Below, piece after piece: positions 44,422 through 54,937 of a stretch of DNA of 64,000 nt (the stretch's first letter is position 1; each line of letters begins with the position of its first letter). The stretch is from Bifidobacterium actinocoloniiforme DSM 22766 (GTDB lineage Bacteria; Actinomycetota; Actinomycetes; Actinomycetales; Bifidobacteriaceae). Both the position numbers and the translations under genes were made by a program. The notes under the pieces were generated by a model, which did no database searches, was not told the DNA's origin, and saw nothing but the letters and a program-made list of their open reading frames with translations. The stretch lies in contig NZ_CP011786.1 of the NCBI RefSeq assembly GCF_001263395.1, positions 1,426,001 to 1,490,000 of the forward strand. The letters run 5' to 3'.

Positions 44422-46779
44422 ATGGCTGAGGAAACGGACGAAGCGGAGCTGTCGGCGAGCCAGGTGGGGGAGCGGATCGCGGGCTTCCCGCAAACCAAGG
44501 CGCGCACCCTACGTTTCACGCTGGGCGCCCCCAGGTCGATTCGGATGGCTGGGGATGGGCGACGGGCCTTCTTCCTGCGCTCGGACGGCCCAGAAGACTT
44601 TGAGACCAGCCTGTGGATGAGCGTCTTCGACCAGGGTGACGGCCACAGGGAGGTGCTCCTTGCTGACCCCCGCGACCTGCTGGCGGATGCGGCCCAGGAG
44701 CAGGTACCAGCCGAGGAGCGGGCGCGAAGGGAACGTTCGCGCGAAGGCGGACGGGGCATCGTGGCTTACAGCGTTGATGCGGCCGGTCATCGATTGGTCT
44801 TTACCCTGGGCTCTCGCCTGTGGCTCACCCAACTGGATTCGGATGGGCTGGGAGCCAGCACCCGGTCTCTGACCCTGCCCGCTGAGCTGGGCGAAGGGCA
44901 TGCCATCCTCAACCCAGAGATTTCCGCTGACGGCACCCGGGTGGCCTACACCACCGGTCGTCAACTGGCTGTGGTGACCATCGGAGCCGACCCCGCCGCC
45001 GACGCCGCGCGCGTGGTGCTGGCGCTGGAGGATGGTGCCGGCGAAGAGCAGAAGCTGGGCCTGGCTGAATTCGTGGCCGGCGAGGAGATGGACCGCTACC
45101 AGGGATTCTGGTGGTCGCCAGCTTCCGACGCCCTGCTGGTGGAGTCCTACGACGCCAGCCCCGAGCCGGTGTGGTACATCAGCGACCCCGCTGAACCAAG
45201 CCACCCAGGCCAGTCCCGCCGCTACGCTCAGGCGCTGACTGCGAACGCGAAAGTGCGCCTGCTGCTGGTGCGCCTGGGCTCGGATGGCTCGGCCTCGTCT
45301 CTGGTCCGTGTGGACTGGGACCACAAGGCTTACGAATACCTGGCGGTGGTGCGCTGGCAGGCCAAGCACGAGCCCTTGCTGCTGCTGCAGAACCGTCGGC
45401 AGACCCGAGACCAGATCGCGGCTGTGGAGCTCGGCGGCGGCCAGCAGGAGCCTGGCGCCGACTGTGGCACGAAGACCTTTGGATTCGATGACTTGCCCGA
45501 CTTGCCCTCCCTGCCTACACGGTCCTTGCGTGAGCACGAAAACGACCGGTGGCTGGACCTGGTGCCCGGGCTGCCCGCTTGGACGCCCGATGGGCGCCTG
45601 GCAGAAGCCGTAATCGACGAGGGCGCGGACACCATCCGCCTGGCCCTGGACGGTCAGGCCTTCTCGCCGGTCGGCTGCCAGCTGCGAGAGGTGCTGGACT
45701 TAGGCGAGAGCGACGCGCTCGCGGTCGTTTCCTCCGACCCCCGCTCCTTCGACCTGGTCCGCTTCGGATACGATGGCAGCCTGAAAGTCCTGAACTCACG
45801 GCCGGGCGTGTGGACCGCCTCCAGGGCCGGGCGGGGCATCGTCGTGTCCGGGCGCACCATGCAGGAGCCGGGCGTCAAAGCCTGGCACTCCTTGCTCGCG
45901 CCTGGGGCCAGCCTGGACGCCTTGGCCTGCTGCGGCGAAGCTCGGCCCCAGAGCGGGGTTGAGGCCAGCGCCCGCCTGACCAGCCAGGCCGCTGACCCTG
46001 GTTTCACTCCCAACGTGGACTTCGTGCGCTTGGGGGCCGACCAGCTCTTCGGGGCGGTGGTGCGGCCCAGCGAATCCAGCCCCTGGGCGGGTGAGGGGAA
46101 ACTGCCGGTGCTGCTGAAGCCTTACGGCGGTCCAGGTTTCCAACAGGTGGTCTTCAGCCAGTCTTACTACTGGGAGTCCCAGTGGTGGGCGGACCAAGGC
46201 TTCATAGTGCTCACCGCGGACGGCCACGGCACCACTGGGCGCGGTCCCGCTTGGGATCGGGCGATTTTTGAGGACATGGCCCAGGTGACCCTGGACGACC
46301 AAGTTGCGGCGGTGCAGGCCCTGCCGGACCTGGTGCCGCAGGCTGATTTGAGCCGGGTGGCCATGATTGGCTGGTCGTACGGCGGCTTCCTGTCGGCCCT
46401 GTCCGTGCTGCGGGCGCCGGATGTGGTCCACGCGGCCTGCGCGGGTGCGCCCCCTACCGACTGGACCCTGTACGACACCCACTACACTGAGCGCTACTTG
46501 GGTTTGGACCGGGAGGTTTACCGGCGCAACTCAATCATCGACGATGCGCCCAAGCTGCGCCGCCCGCTCATGCTGATTCATGGTTTCGCCGACGACAATG
46601 TGTCGGTCGCGAACACCCTGCGCCTCTCCCAAGCCCTGATGGCGGCGGGTCGGCCCCACACCGTGCTGCCCCTGACCGGTATCACGCATATGACCAACGA
46701 TCCTACCGTCGCGCGCAACCTGCTGGTCCTTCAACGGGACTTCCTCTACCAGGCGCTCGGCATTCAACCGCGCGATTGA
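44422..46779 (+). CDS. S9-family (prolyl oligopeptidase-type) peptidase
   Basis: This 785-residue enzyme has an N-terminal beta-propeller-like domain (about 1-510) of the DPP IV type. A C-terminal alpha/beta-hydrolase domain follows with the catalytic Ser in MIGWSYGGFLSAL (near 651), Asp in HGFADDNV (near 724) and His in TGITHMT (near 756). The DPP IV-like Glu-Glu motif in the propeller (AGEEMDRYQGFWWSP) argues for dipeptidyl peptidase activity, releasing X-Pro or X-Ala dipeptides. It has no signal peptide, so it probably processes imported peptides in the cytosol. GGAG stands 8 bases before the ATG at 44422; 44404 is an alternative. Confidence 0.93.
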   Translation: MAEETDEAELSASQVGERIAGFPQTKARTLRFTLGAPRSIRMAGDGRRAFFLRSDGPEDFETSLWMSVFDQGDGHREVLLADPRDLLADAAQEQVPAEERARRERSREGGRGIVAYSVDAAGHRLVFTLGSRLWLTQLDSDGLGASTRSLTLPAELGEGHAILNPEISADGTRVAYTTGRQLAVVTIGADPAADAARVVLALEDGAGEEQKLGLAEFVAGEEMDRYQGFWWSPASDALLVESYDASPEPVWYISDPAEPSHPGQSRRYAQALTANAKVRLLLVRLGSDGSASSLVRVDWDHKAYEYLAVVRWQAKHEPLLLLQNRRQTRDQIAAVELGGGQQEPGADCGTKTFGFDDLPDLPSLPTRSLREHENDRWLDLVPGLPAWTPDGRLAEAVIDEGADTIRLALDGQAFSPVGCQLREVLDLGESDALAVVSSDPRSFDLVRFGYDGSLKVLNSRPGVWTASRAGRGIVVSGRTMQEPGVKAWHSLLAPGASLDALACCGEARPQSGVEASARLTSQAADPGFTPNVDFVRLGADQLFGAVVRPSESSPWAGEGKLPVLLKPYGGPGFQQVVFSQSYYWESQWWADQGFIVLTADGHGTTGRGPAWDRAIFEDMAQVTLDDQVAAVQALPDLVPQADLSRVAMIGWSYGGFLSALSVLRAPDVVHAACAGAPPTDWTLYDTHYTERYLGLDREVYRRNSIIDDAPKLRRPLMLIHGFADDNVSVANTLRLSQALMAAGRPHTVLPLTGITHMTNDPTVARNLLVLQRDFLYQALGIQPRD

Positions 46780-46852
46780 GCCTGCGCCGCCCCCGCGCCT
46801 GGTCTGCGCGTGGCGTCTGGTTTTGACCCCGCTCTTGGCTAGATTGGTGGAC

Positions 46853-48211
46853 GTGACTACAGCAGAGCGAACACCAGCCTTAACGCCGGGCCCCGGCCAG
46901 ATTGCGGCCCAAGCCCAGGCTGCGGGCGCGCGCCCCTTGCTGCCCCACGGCTGGGCCCTGGCGCTCTCAGCTCTGGTCCTGGGCGCTCTGGCTGGTGTCT
47001 CCTCCGGCCTGCTTTCCCTCTTCCTGGATTTGGTGGAGCAGGTGTTCCTTGGTTTCGTCGAGAATTCCGCCCTTCCTGGTCCGTTCGGGGTACCCCCGCT
47101 GCGGCGGCTGCTTTCCGTGCTGGTCGCAGGCGCGATTGCGGCCCTGATTTGGTGTCTGTTGCGGAATAAGTGCGCGCGCGTGCCCTCAGTGGCGCAGGCG
47201 GTCAAAGGCGCTTGGATGCCGGTGTGGCAGACCGTCGTGCATGTGCTCACTCAGATTCTCCTCGTGGCCGCCGGAGCCTCCATCGGCCGCGAGGTGGCCC
47301 CTCGCGAGGCTGGCGCCATGCTCGGCGGCGTCTGGTTCCGCCTGGCCCATCGCCTGGGCCTGCGCCCCAGCGACCGTCGGCTTCTGGTAGCCGCGACTGC
47401 TGGCGCGGGATTCGCGGGCATTTACATCTCCCCGCTCACGGGCGCCCTGTTCGGGGTGGAGGTCCTGCTGGGCAGCATGGACCTGACTACGGTGGCGGTT
47501 TGCCTGGGCATGTCCTCGGTGGCTACGCTGGTCGGCGGGTCGATTAAGGGTTTCGAAGCGTACTATGCGGTCAGCTCCCAGCCTTTCCCCCTGCGGGTCA
47601 TGCTGTTCGCGCTGGTGACCGGCCCCCTGGCCGGGTTCGTGGGCGCTGCCTTCCGCCGCATGACCTCCTGGGCTGAGTCGCATCAGACGACCGGGCGGGC
47701 CATCCTCTGGCAGCTTCCGGCCGTTGCCGGGCTGACCGGTCTGATCGCCATCCTCCTTCCCGAGGTCATGGGCAATGGGCGGGCCTTGGCCCAGACCGCG
47801 ATGGGCCTGTCCGCCGAAGCCGCGAGCCCGCAAACAGGCAGCCGGCTCTGGCTGCTCATCGCCACTTTCCTGGCTTTCGGGCTCTGGAAGGCCATTTGCA
47901 CGGTCCTGACCATTCGCGCCGGCGCTTCCGGTGGCACCCTGACCCCCTCCATCGCGCTCGGCTCGGCCCTAGGAGCCATCCTGGCGCTCATCGCCTCGCC
48001 CTTGGCGCCGGTCATTCCCTTCTGGCAAGCCGCGGTCATCGGCGCCGCCGCCACTTTGGCCGCCTCCCAGCAGGCTCCGCTGATGGCGTTGTTCATGCTC
48101 TTCGAGGTCTGCCACCTGCCTGCGCCGGCCCTAATGCCCCTGGCCCTGGCGGTGGCCCTATCGACCGCCGTCTCCCGTGGCATCCTCAGCCGCTTCCAGG
48201 CCCGCGCATAA
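46853..48211 (+). CDS. ClC-family chloride channel/antiporter
   Basis: This protein of about 452 residues has ten or more membrane helices and belongs to the ClC family. Motifs are GASIGREVAPREAG (the region that carries the gating Glu in GREGP-type proteins, here modified after Glu), AGFAGIYISPLTGALFGVEVLL and RAGASGGTLTPSIALGSALG. The second of these lies in the pore-lining helix region. It probably exchanges chloride or fluoride for protons. There is no CBS domain. The start is set at GTG 46853 after GGTGG; the frame is open to 46823. It is 73 bp from the peptidase gene and may be co-transcribed. Confidence 0.9.
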   Translation: MTTAERTPALTPGPGQIAAQAQAAGARPLLPHGWALALSALVLGALAGVSSGLLSLFLDLVEQVFLGFVENSALPGPFGVPPLRRLLSVLVAGAIAALIWCLLRNKCARVPSVAQAVKGAWMPVWQTVVHVLTQILLVAAGASIGREVAPREAGAMLGGVWFRLAHRLGLRPSDRRLLVAATAGAGFAGIYISPLTGALFGVEVLLGSMDLTTVAVCLGMSSVATLVGGSIKGFEAYYAVSSQPFPLRVMLFALVTGPLAGFVGAAFRRMTSWAESHQTTGRAILWQLPAVAGLTGLIAILLPEVMGNGRALAQTAMGLSAEAASPQTGSRLWLLIATFLAFGLWKAICTVLTIRAGASGGTLTPSIALGSALGAILALIASPLAPVIPFWQAAVIGAAATLAASQQAPLMALFMLFEVCHLPAPALMPLALAVALSTAVSRGILSRFQARA

Positions 48212-48427
48212 CCCCCATAATCCCGACCCGGACGCTCAGGCAAGCGCCGTGCGCTGGAAGCCGGTCGGCCTTCATGGGTGTATTTGGGCCTGCGCCGGCC
48301 CTCAGCGGCCATGCCTTCTGCGCGTGCCGTCCTACCGGGTCATGTGCGCGTTCTTGGTCCGGCAAACGTGGGAATCGCCCGGTCCAACGCGTGGCTTCTG
48401 CCTCTGGCGCTGGGTAGGCTGGTTGGT

Positions 48428-49537
48428 ATGGAGCTTGATTTGATTGATGAGGGGCAATACGAGCAGACCATGCGTCAGACGGTGCTGCCTGCCTTGGAGG
48501 CTTGCAAGCGCGAGGGGTGGATGTGCTCGAATGCGCCTGGAGATGATGGGACGGCGCGGTTTGGTCCGGCTGACCTGCCTGGCCGGCGTGCCGTAGTTCC
48601 GACTAGCCCGGACCGTCTGCACTATGTGTGCTACGAGGCCGCCCGTTTCGACGAGCTGGGGTTGCCTGGGTCCCAGGGCCTGCGCCGGGGCGCGGTCGTC
48701 ATCTCCCACGGTTTCACCGAATTCGCTGGCAAGTACAGCGAAATGGCCTGGTACTTCCTGTTGGCTGGTTACACGGTCTGCATCCTGGAGCACTGGGGTC
48801 ACGGGCTCTCCGGCCGGGGGTTGGACGATCCGAACCTGGTGTGGGTGGACTCATACCGGCGCTATGTGGATGATTTGGCCGTCTTCTGCAAGGAGGTGGC
48901 CGTTGACTATGGCGGCGACCTGCCCATATGCCTTTACTCCCATTCGATGGGCGCCGGCGTCGCGGCCTCCCTGTTGGAGCGCTATCCGGCGCTGGTGGAC
49001 CGTGCCGTGCTCTCCTCGCCGATGATTGCTCCGAGGACCGGCCTGCCGCTAGGCCTGACGAATATGGTCATGAACGCCGCTTGCGGCCTGGGGATGGGCC
49101 AGTGCAAGGTGCCCGGCCACCACCGGTTCGACCCCCACTTCGACCCGGGCTCGGTGGGCAATGCCAGCCAGGCGCGCTTGCGTTGGAACCACGGCTTGCG
49201 GGCCGCTGACCCCGCTTATCAGACCTCCGCCGCCACCTACGGCTGGGTCCGCCAGGCCATTGCGATGTCACGGGATGTGCTGAAACCGGCCCTGTGTGAG
49301 CGGGTGGAGGGTTCGACCCTGGTCTTTCAGGCCAGTCCGGACGCGCTCGTCCCGCCCAAGCCCCAGGAGCGCTTTGTCAACCAGGTCCGCGTCGGCGGAT
49401 GTCAAATCGACTTGGTCCGCGTCCCCAACGCCACGCATGAGCTTTACACCATGCCCAACCGGGTCCTGTCCCCCTACCTTGAACGCATCCTGACCTTCTT
49501 CTCCGAGCCTGACTCCCTGGCTGGAAGCGACGGATAG
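48428..49537 (+). CDS. Lysophospholipase-like alpha/beta hydrolase
   Basis: This 369-residue protein is a serine hydrolase of the monoacylglycerol lipase/lysophospholipase group. The oxyanion-hole region is VVISHGFTEFAGKYSEMAWYFL, and the nucleophile Ser lies in LYSHSMGAGVAASLL (near 180, SHSMG instead of GHSMGG). The Asp is in PDALVPPK (near 300) and the His in NATHELYTMP (near 338). It lacks a signal peptide. The start at 48428 (MELDLIDEG) follows AGGCTGG and fits the family N-terminus; the frame is open to 48278. It probably hydrolyses lysolipids or monoacylglycerol. Confidence 0.9.
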   Translation: MELDLIDEGQYEQTMRQTVLPALEACKREGWMCSNAPGDDGTARFGPADLPGRRAVVPTSPDRLHYVCYEAARFDELGLPGSQGLRRGAVVISHGFTEFAGKYSEMAWYFLLAGYTVCILEHWGHGLSGRGLDDPNLVWVDSYRRYVDDLAVFCKEVAVDYGGDLPICLYSHSMGAGVAASLLERYPALVDRAVLSSPMIAPRTGLPLGLTNMVMNAACGLGMGQCKVPGHHRFDPHFDPGSVGNASQARLRWNHGLRAADPAYQTSAATYGWVRQAIAMSRDVLKPALCERVEGSTLVFQASPDALVPPKPQERFVNQVRVGGCQIDLVRVPNATHELYTMPNRVLSPYLERILTFFSEPDSLAGSDG

Positions 49538-49578
49538 GGAGGCCGCCGCCAGGCCTGGCCCGGGTTTGTAAGCCGGCC

Positions 49579-52545
49579 CTACTTGTTGAGCACCTTTTCC
49601 GGGTCTGCGTCGAAGGTCTCGACGCAGCCGGGGCTGCAGAAGTAGTAGGTCTTGCCTTGGTAGTCGCGGGTGGCGGCGGCCGTTGTGGGATCGATGCTCA
49701 TGCCGCAGACCGGGTCGGTGACCTTGGTGTTCTCTGCCATATCGGCACTTCCTTTCGGTTGATTTGCATTCCTTACATTCATGGTCCCACCGTTTGCGGC
49801 GGGTGGGCGCCGGACCAGGGCCTTGAGGGCGGGCATGTCGACCGGTTTGGGGTCGCGTACGGGCCGGGCTTGGAGCGGGGTGACGCGCAGGCGGTTGGCG
49901 TTCAACACCACCGAAAGCGAGGAGAAGGCCATTGCAGCGCCGGCGATCATCGGGTTCAGCAGGAGGCCGATGAAGGGGTAAAGGACGCCAGCGGCGATTG
50001 GAATGCCCAAGCCGTTGTATCCGAAGGCGAACCAGAGGTTTTCATGGATGTCGCGCATGGCCGCGCCGGACAGGTCGATCGCTGTCACCGCGCTCTGGAG
50101 GTCGCCCGACACCAGGGTGATGTCGGCGGACTCGATCGCCACGTCGGTGCCGGTGCCGATGGCCATGCCCAGGTCGGCTTGGGCCAGTGCGGGCGCGTCG
50201 TTGATGCCGTCGCCGATCATGGCCACGGTGTGCCCCTGCCTTTGGAGGGCCTTGACGATCGTGGCCTTGTCTTCGGGGCGGACTTGGGAGACCACGCGCT
50301 CCACGCCCACCTCCCGCCCCACGGCTTGAGCGGTGCCTGCGCCGTCGCCCGTGAGCATGACGGCCGCGATCCGCCTGTCCTTGAAGGCTTGGATGGCCTT
50401 GGCGGAGCTGGGCTTGACCTTGTCGGACACGGCTAGAACGCCGGCGAAGCGGCCGTCGACTGCCACGTAGACCGTGGTCTTGCCTTGGGCGGCCCATCGC
50501 TGGGCGCTCATCAGTGCAGGGTCGTCCCCGGCGGGCAGGTCGATGCCCCGCTCGTCCAAAAGTGCCTTGCTGCCGACCAGGACCCCGCTCTGGCGGCCTT
50601 CACCGCCGTCGTGGACGCTTGACTTGTCCACATCTGCTTCAGCCGATCTTGACTTCGCGGGTTCAGAGGTAGCCGAGCTGGATTGGAGGGAAACCAGCGC
50701 GTCCACGCCAGCGCCGGTCAGGGAAGAGAAAGACAAGACTGGCGGCAGTCGCAGCCCCTGCGCCTTCGCCCCGTCCACGATGGCTAGGGCAAGGGGGTGC
50801 TCGGAGTCCCCCTCTGCCGAGGCGGCCAAGGCCAACAGCTCCTTTCGGCTCCAGCCGATCGCGGTGGCGGTATCGGTCAGTTGGGGCTTGCCGACAGTGA
50901 TTGTGCCGGTCTTGTCGAGCACGATCACGTCAACTTTCTGCGCCTTCTGCAGGGCGTCGGCCGACCGGTAGAGCACGCCGGACCGGGCGCCGCGTCCCGT
51001 CCCGATCGTCACCGAGAGCGGCGTGGCCAGGCCCAGCGCGCAGGGGCAGGCGATGACCAGCACCGAGACCGCGGCAACGATGCCATTGACTCCTTTGGGC
51101 AGGGGCCCAAAGAGCCACCAGACCACGAAGGTCCAGATGGCCACCAGCATCACGCCGGGCACGAAGATCGAGGCGATTTTGTCGGCCAGCTTCTGGATGG
51201 GGGCCTTGGAGGATTGGGCTGCCTTGACCAAGCGGATGATCTGTGCCAGCACGGTGTCCTGCCCCACCTGCGTGGCGCGGTAGCGCAGGGAGCCGGTCGA
51301 GTTGATCGTCGCGCCGACTACCTGATCGCCCGCCTTTTTGAGCACGGGCATGGGCTCGCCGGTCACCATCGACTCATCCACAGAGGAGGAGCCGGAGATC
51401 ACGGTGCCGTCCACCGGCAGCTTCTCGCCCGGGTGAACCAACACGATGTCTCCGACAGCCACATCGTCCACGTCGATTTGCTCCACTGTTTCGCCCCCCT
51501 GCTCCCCGGTCCGCAGCACCGAGGCGGTTTTGGGCTTCAAGCCCACGAGGGAACGGATGGCGTCGCCGGTGCCCCGCCGGGCCCGGGCTTCGAAGACCTG
51601 GCCCAGGAGCATCAGCGTGATGATTGTGCCCACGGCCTCATAGTAGGGGTTGCGGGCGGAAGGCGGCAGGATGCCGGGGGTGAGCGTGACGACCAGGGAG
51701 TAGGCGAAGGCGGTCATCGTGCCCAGGGCCACTAGGGAGTTCATCTCCGGGGCGCGGTGGGCCAGGGCCAACCAACCCACCCGTTGGATGGGCCAGCCTG
51801 AATAGAACATGACCGGCAGAATCAGGGCCAGCTGGGTCCAGGGGTTCATCAAGAGGGCCGGCATGCGGATGAACATGCCGAACATGGCGGCGGTGAGGAC
51901 CGGAAGGGTGAAGACCAGGGCCACGACGAAGCGGGCGGTCAGGGAGCGAATCTCCTTGTTGCGCTCGAGGTCTTCGTCCTCCGGGTCCCCTTGGGCCAGG
52001 ACCTTGCCGTGGGCCGGATGGGCGGGCTCGCTCTTGGGCGTGGTCGTGGCCATGCTATGGGCGGATCGTGTGTCCGCCGGTGAGACCTGGTTCGGTTGCT
52101 CTGGCTTCAGCTCGGCGCTCGCCGGGCTCCGCTGGTTCCGGGAATCCTGGGCGTCGCGCTCGCTGGAGTCGCTCTGGCTGGGCAGGGCCCGGAGCATCCC
52201 GTGGAGCATGTTCATGCCGCAGGCGAACGGGTAATCGCCGGGCTTGGGCAGGGTCAAATCCAGGCTGGTGGTCTTGAAGGCGGGCAGCATCTGATCGATG
52301 CCCAAATCGGGGAAGATCACGTGCGAGGAGCATTCGCCGGACTCCTGCCGGTCGAAGATCAGGCGGACCGGCCGGTTGGCGTCCACCTGGACAAGCTGGG
52401 GGGAGTAGCCGCCCTTGACCGCTATGCGAATCGTCTGCACTCCGCCTTCGTTGGAGGCCTGGACCGCCTTTTTGGGCGCGAAGAAGAACCAGATGATGGC
52501 GATGGTGACCAGGGCCGCTGCAGCGACGACGATTGCGTTGAGCAA
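49579..52545 (-). CDS. copA: Copper P-type ATPase with cupredoxin and YHS domains
   Basis: This 988-residue copper pump has an unusual set of end domains. A membrane helix (about 1-25) leads into a cupredoxin-like domain (about 40-135; [42 protein letters not shown]). A Ser/Glu/Pro linker follows, then the P1B ATPase core: eight helices, TGEPMP, CPC in IACPCALGL (near 498), DKTGTIT (near 542), SEHPLA and [14 protein letters not shown]-terminal YHS domain (about 945-988; [17 protein letters not shown]) ends the protein. No HMA domain is present. The TTG at 52545 is chosen as start because AAGGAG stands 7 bases ahead and the region upstream is the CsoR operator; the same frame runs open to 52800. 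Confidence 0.93.
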   Translation of the reverse strand: MLNAIVVAAAALVTIAIIWFFFAPKKAVQASNEGGVQTIRIAVKGGYSPQLVQVDANRPVRLIFDRQESGECSSHVIFPDLGIDQMLPAFKTTSLDLTLPKPGDYPFACGMNMLHGMLRALPSQSDSSERDAQDSRNQRSPASAELKPEQPNQVSPADTRSAHSMATTTPKSEPAHPAHGKVLAQGDPEDEDLERNKEIRSLTARFVVALVFTLPVLTAAMFGMFIRMPALLMNPWTQLALILPVMFYSGWPIQRVGWLALAHRAPEMNSLVALGTMTAFAYSLVVTLTPGILPPSARNPYYEAVGTIITLMLLGQVFEARARRGTGDAIRSLVGLKPKTASVLRTGEQGGETVEQIDVDDVAVGDIVLVHPGEKLPVDGTVISGSSSVDESMVTGEPMPVLKKAGDQVVGATINSTGSLRYRATQVGQDTVLAQIIRLVKAAQSSKAPIQKLADKIASIFVPGVMLVAIWTFVVWWLFGPLPKGVNGIVAAVSVLVIACPCALGLATPLSVTIGTGRGARSGVLYRSADALQKAQKVDVIVLDKTGTITVGKPQLTDTATAIGWSRKELLALAASAEGDSEHPLALAIVDGAKAQGLRLPPVLSFSSLTGAGVDALVSLQSSSATSEPAKSRSAEADVDKSSVHDGGEGRQSGVLVGSKALLDERGIDLPAGDDPALMSAQRWAAQGKTTVYVAVDGRFAGVLAVSDKVKPSSAKAIQAFKDRRIAAVMLTGDGAGTAQAVGREVGVERVVSQVRPEDKATIVKALQRQGHTVAMIGDGINDAPALAQADLGMAIGTGTDVAIESADITLVSGDLQSAVTAIDLSGAAMRDIHENLWFAFGYNGLGIPIAAGVLYPFIGLLLNPMIAGAAMAFSSLSVVLNANRLRVTPLQARPVRDPKPVDMPALKALVRRPPAANGGTMNVRNANQPKGSADMAENTKVTDPVCGMSIDPTTAAATRDYQGKTYYFCSPGCVETFDADPEKVLNK

Positions 52546-52579
52546 GGCGTGCTCCTTTCCAAGGGAACTATCTCCACCA

Positions 52580-52598
52580 TATACCCCCGGGGGGTATA
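52580..52598. promoter_or_regulatory. CsoR operator between copA and csoR
   Basis: TATACCCCCGGGGGGTATA is a G/C-tract palindrome of the classical CsoR type (TAC then C/G tracts then GTA). It lies in the 157-bp gap between the divergent copA and csoR genes, 35 bp before the copA start, and overlaps possible -10 boxes in both directions. Confidence 0.85.
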
Positions 52599-52702
52599 GT
52601 GGCAAAAGCTCCACTGCGGGCAGGGCCGACGTGGTGCTGCAGAGGCTCGGGGTGGTCCAGGCCCTGGCCTGGGTCCGACGCGAACGTGATGAGGAGGATG
52701 CA

Positions 52703-52984
52703 ATGGCGGGATACATGAACGATAAACAGCGGGTCATCACGCGCCTGCGCCGCATCGAAGGGCAAGTGCGGGCCATCGAATCAATGGTGGAATCGGACAC
52801 CTACTGCATCGACGTGCTCACCCAGATTGCGGCCTCCACTTCCGCCCTGAAGTCGGTGGCCCTGAACATCTTGGACGACCATATGAACCACTGCGTGCGC
52901 GAGGCGGCGCAAAAAGGCGGCGACGAGGCTGATGGAAAGATGCAAGAGGCCTCGGACGCCATAGCCCGCCTGGTCCGCTCCTGA
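52703..52984 (+). CDS. csoR: Copper-sensing repressor CsoR
   Basis: This 93-residue all-helical DNA-binding protein is of the CsoR/RcnR family. The copper site residues are present in the family spacing: Cys in [10 protein letters not shown] (near 36) and His-x3-Cys in DHMNHCVRE (near 61 and 65). [20 protein letters not shown]-like sequence in the first helix (here [13 protein letters not shown]) is the DNA-contacting signature. GAGGAGG precedes the ATG at 52703. Binding Cu(I) releases it from the nearby palindrome and opens copA and its own gene. Confidence 0.95.
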   Translation: MAGYMNDKQRVITRLRRIEGQVRAIESMVESDTYCIDVLTQIAASTSALKSVALNILDDHMNHCVREAAQKGGDEADGKMQEASDAIARLVRS

Positions 52985-53170
52985 GTTTGTCCGGGCATTG
53001 CGCGTCTCTGCTGCGGTCACAGACGACCCCCTTACGCTAGGCGCGTGACGGGGTGATAAGAGTGTACCGCTGCGCGTCTATGCTTATGAGGGACTTAATG
53101 CTCAACCGGGAGGGGACCCCGGCTCAGGATTCACCGCCGGTCTTGCGGGGGATGATGTAAGGTGGTGCGA

Positions 53171-54937
53171 ATGGCTAAACATGCTCCTCATGGCGTGCAT
53201 GAGGCGAAGCATGTCCCGAGCAAGTCGCGCAAGCGCAAACATGGTGCCACGCGGGATATTCCCCAGCATGAGGAAGAGCCGAAAGCCTTAACGACGCCGG
53301 AGCAGGCGGGTCAAGTCGACAAAGCAAGCCAGGCCGCTCAGTCCGGCTGCACCCCCAGAATGGTTTCATCCTTGCCTGTGGTGGCGCCCCCGGACGCCCT
53401 GTCCGCTGTTGTTCCTGGAGTTACTCCTGCGTTGGCGGCTACCGGGTCCGCTTCCTCCGCGCCCGGCTCTTACCCCGATTTTTCCGGCCAAGCGGTTACG
53501 GCATCCGCCAATCCCGCCTCAGCCCCTTCTTTTGGCGCTCCCGACTTTCAGCCCGAATTCGACGCAGGAGCAGCCGCCTCCGTCGGACCCACTGGCGAAT
53601 CACCGGCCCCTTGGCAGCCGCAAGCATCCTGGACACCGGAGCCGGCGTCCACTGCGATTCCTTCGCTCACGGCCCCCGAGCTGACGAACTTGCCGGACGA
53701 CCTGGCCTTTTCGATGCCGGCATCCCCGCAAGCGCCTCTGAGGGCTCCGCTCGCTTCCCCCATGCCACCCGACCTGGCCCCGGGCCCCACTGAGTCAGCA
53801 GCCGCAGCCCCGCCGTCCCTTGATCGGTCATTCGAGGCGCGATACGACGCCCAGCGCGCAGCGCTTTCGCGACCATTCCCCGACTCCCCAGCCCCCGCTC
53901 CTGCCGGAGATTCGCCTACTCCCTCTTCGTCCGTCCCTGCTTCCGCGGCACCTTCCGCTTCCGCAGCCTCCATGTCGGTCCCGGGCGCGCGCCCGCCGGT
54001 CAGCTCCGGCTTAAGCAAAGCCTCCCACCGGGCAGGTCGGCGTCCGAAGATGGACTGGTCGGTGCTGGTGGCGGTGGCGCTTGTCTGCATGTTCGCATTG
54101 GGCTATGCCCTCTACAGCGGCAGCATGTTCATGCAGAACCACAACGACCACGAATCCACTCAATCGGTAGATAAGTACGACCAGGCGGTGCGCAAGCTCA
54201 GCCCCAAGCAAATCAAGGCGATCCGTGCCGACATCAGGCGCTACGATGGCAACCTGCGCGCCGGAGGACCCTTGGACCCCTTCTCCGGCAAACCAGTCAA
54301 TTCCCAGGAAGCTGGCAAGGTGGAGGACTACACCAAGATTCTAGGCAAGGTCAGCCCGGACATGGTGGGCTACCTGAGCGTGCCCAAGGCCAAGTTCGCC
54401 GGTCCGATCTACTACGGCGACGTCAACAGCACGCTCACCCGAGGGGTGGGCTACCTGGACCAGACCGCCATCCCCGCGGACGTCAAGGGCACGCGCTCGG
54501 TCTTGTATGGACACACTGGTTTGGATGATATGCACGTGTTCGACGACCTGTACCGGGTGCGCAAGGGCGATACCTTCTCCGTGCGCGTACTGGATGCCAC
54601 CTACCATTACAAGGTCTCCGACATCAGCACGGTCAAGCCTACCGAGACCGACTCCCTGCGTCCCCAGAAGGACAAGACGATCGTGACCCTGCTGACCTGC
54701 ACGCCCAAGGGCGTCAACGACCACCGGCTCTTGGTCTCTGGGCAGTTGACCGATGTGACCACCGACAAGCCCAAGCTCAATCACACGATTTCGCCCCTGA
54801 TGCTGATCGTCACTGCCATACCGCTGGCCCTGGCGGTGGTGGGCGCGGCTTATGTGGCCCTGCGCCGCCAGCAGCTGCGCGGGGGCTCCAGCGCTGGCTT
54901 GAAACCGGGCGGCGGCCAAGGTTTGGGGGCGGTATGA
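53171..54937 (+). CDS. Class C pilus-type sortase with long disordered N-terminal arm
   Basis: This 588-residue protein has a cytoplasmic N-terminal arm of about 290 residues dominated by Ala, Pro, Ser and Thr. A membrane helix (about 295-320, WSVLVAVALVCMFALGYALYS) and a class C sortase domain follow. The DPF lid motif (GGPLDPFSGKPV) marks the pilin-polymerising class. The triad is His in YGHTGLDD (near 448), Cys in TLLTCTPKG (near 509) and Arg in NDHRLLVSG (near 519). A second membrane helix (about 545-567) follows. Class C sortases build covalent pili by joining LPxTG pilins through a pilin-motif Lys. AAGG precedes the ATG at 53171. The next sortase gene overlaps by 4 bp. The long arm is unusual. 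Confidence 0.9.
   Translation: MAKHAPHGVHEAKHVPSKSRKRKHGATRDIPQHEEEPKALTTPEQAGQVDKASQAAQSGCTPRMVSSLPVVAPPDALSAVVPGVTPALAATGSASSAPGSYPDFSGQAVTASANPASAPSFGAPDFQPEFDAGAAASVGPTGESPAPWQPQASWTPEPASTAIPSLTAPELTNLPDDLAFSMPASPQAPLRAPLASPMPPDLAPGPTESAAAAPPSLDRSFEARYDAQRAALSRPFPDSPAPAPAGDSPTPSSSVPASAAPSASAASMSVPGARPPVSSGLSKASHRAGRRPKMDWSVLVAVALVCMFALGYALYSGSMFMQNHNDHESTQSVDKYDQAVRKLSPKQIKAIRADIRRYDGNLRAGGPLDPFSGKPVNSQEAGKVEDYTKILGKVSPDMVGYLSVPKAKFAGPIYYGDVNSTLTRGVGYLDQTAIPADVKGTRSVLYGHTGLDDMHVFDDLYRVRKGDTFSVRVLDATYHYKVSDISTVKPTETDSLRPQKDKTIVTLLTCTPKGVNDHRLLVSGQLTDVTTDKPKLNHTISPLMLIVTAIPLALAVVGAAYVALRRQQLRGGSSAGLKPGGGQGLGAV

Noticed and set aside
52415-52702. Extension of csoR upstream to 52415
   Set aside because: It would run through the CsoR operator; the GAGGAGG site and family N-terminus support 52703.
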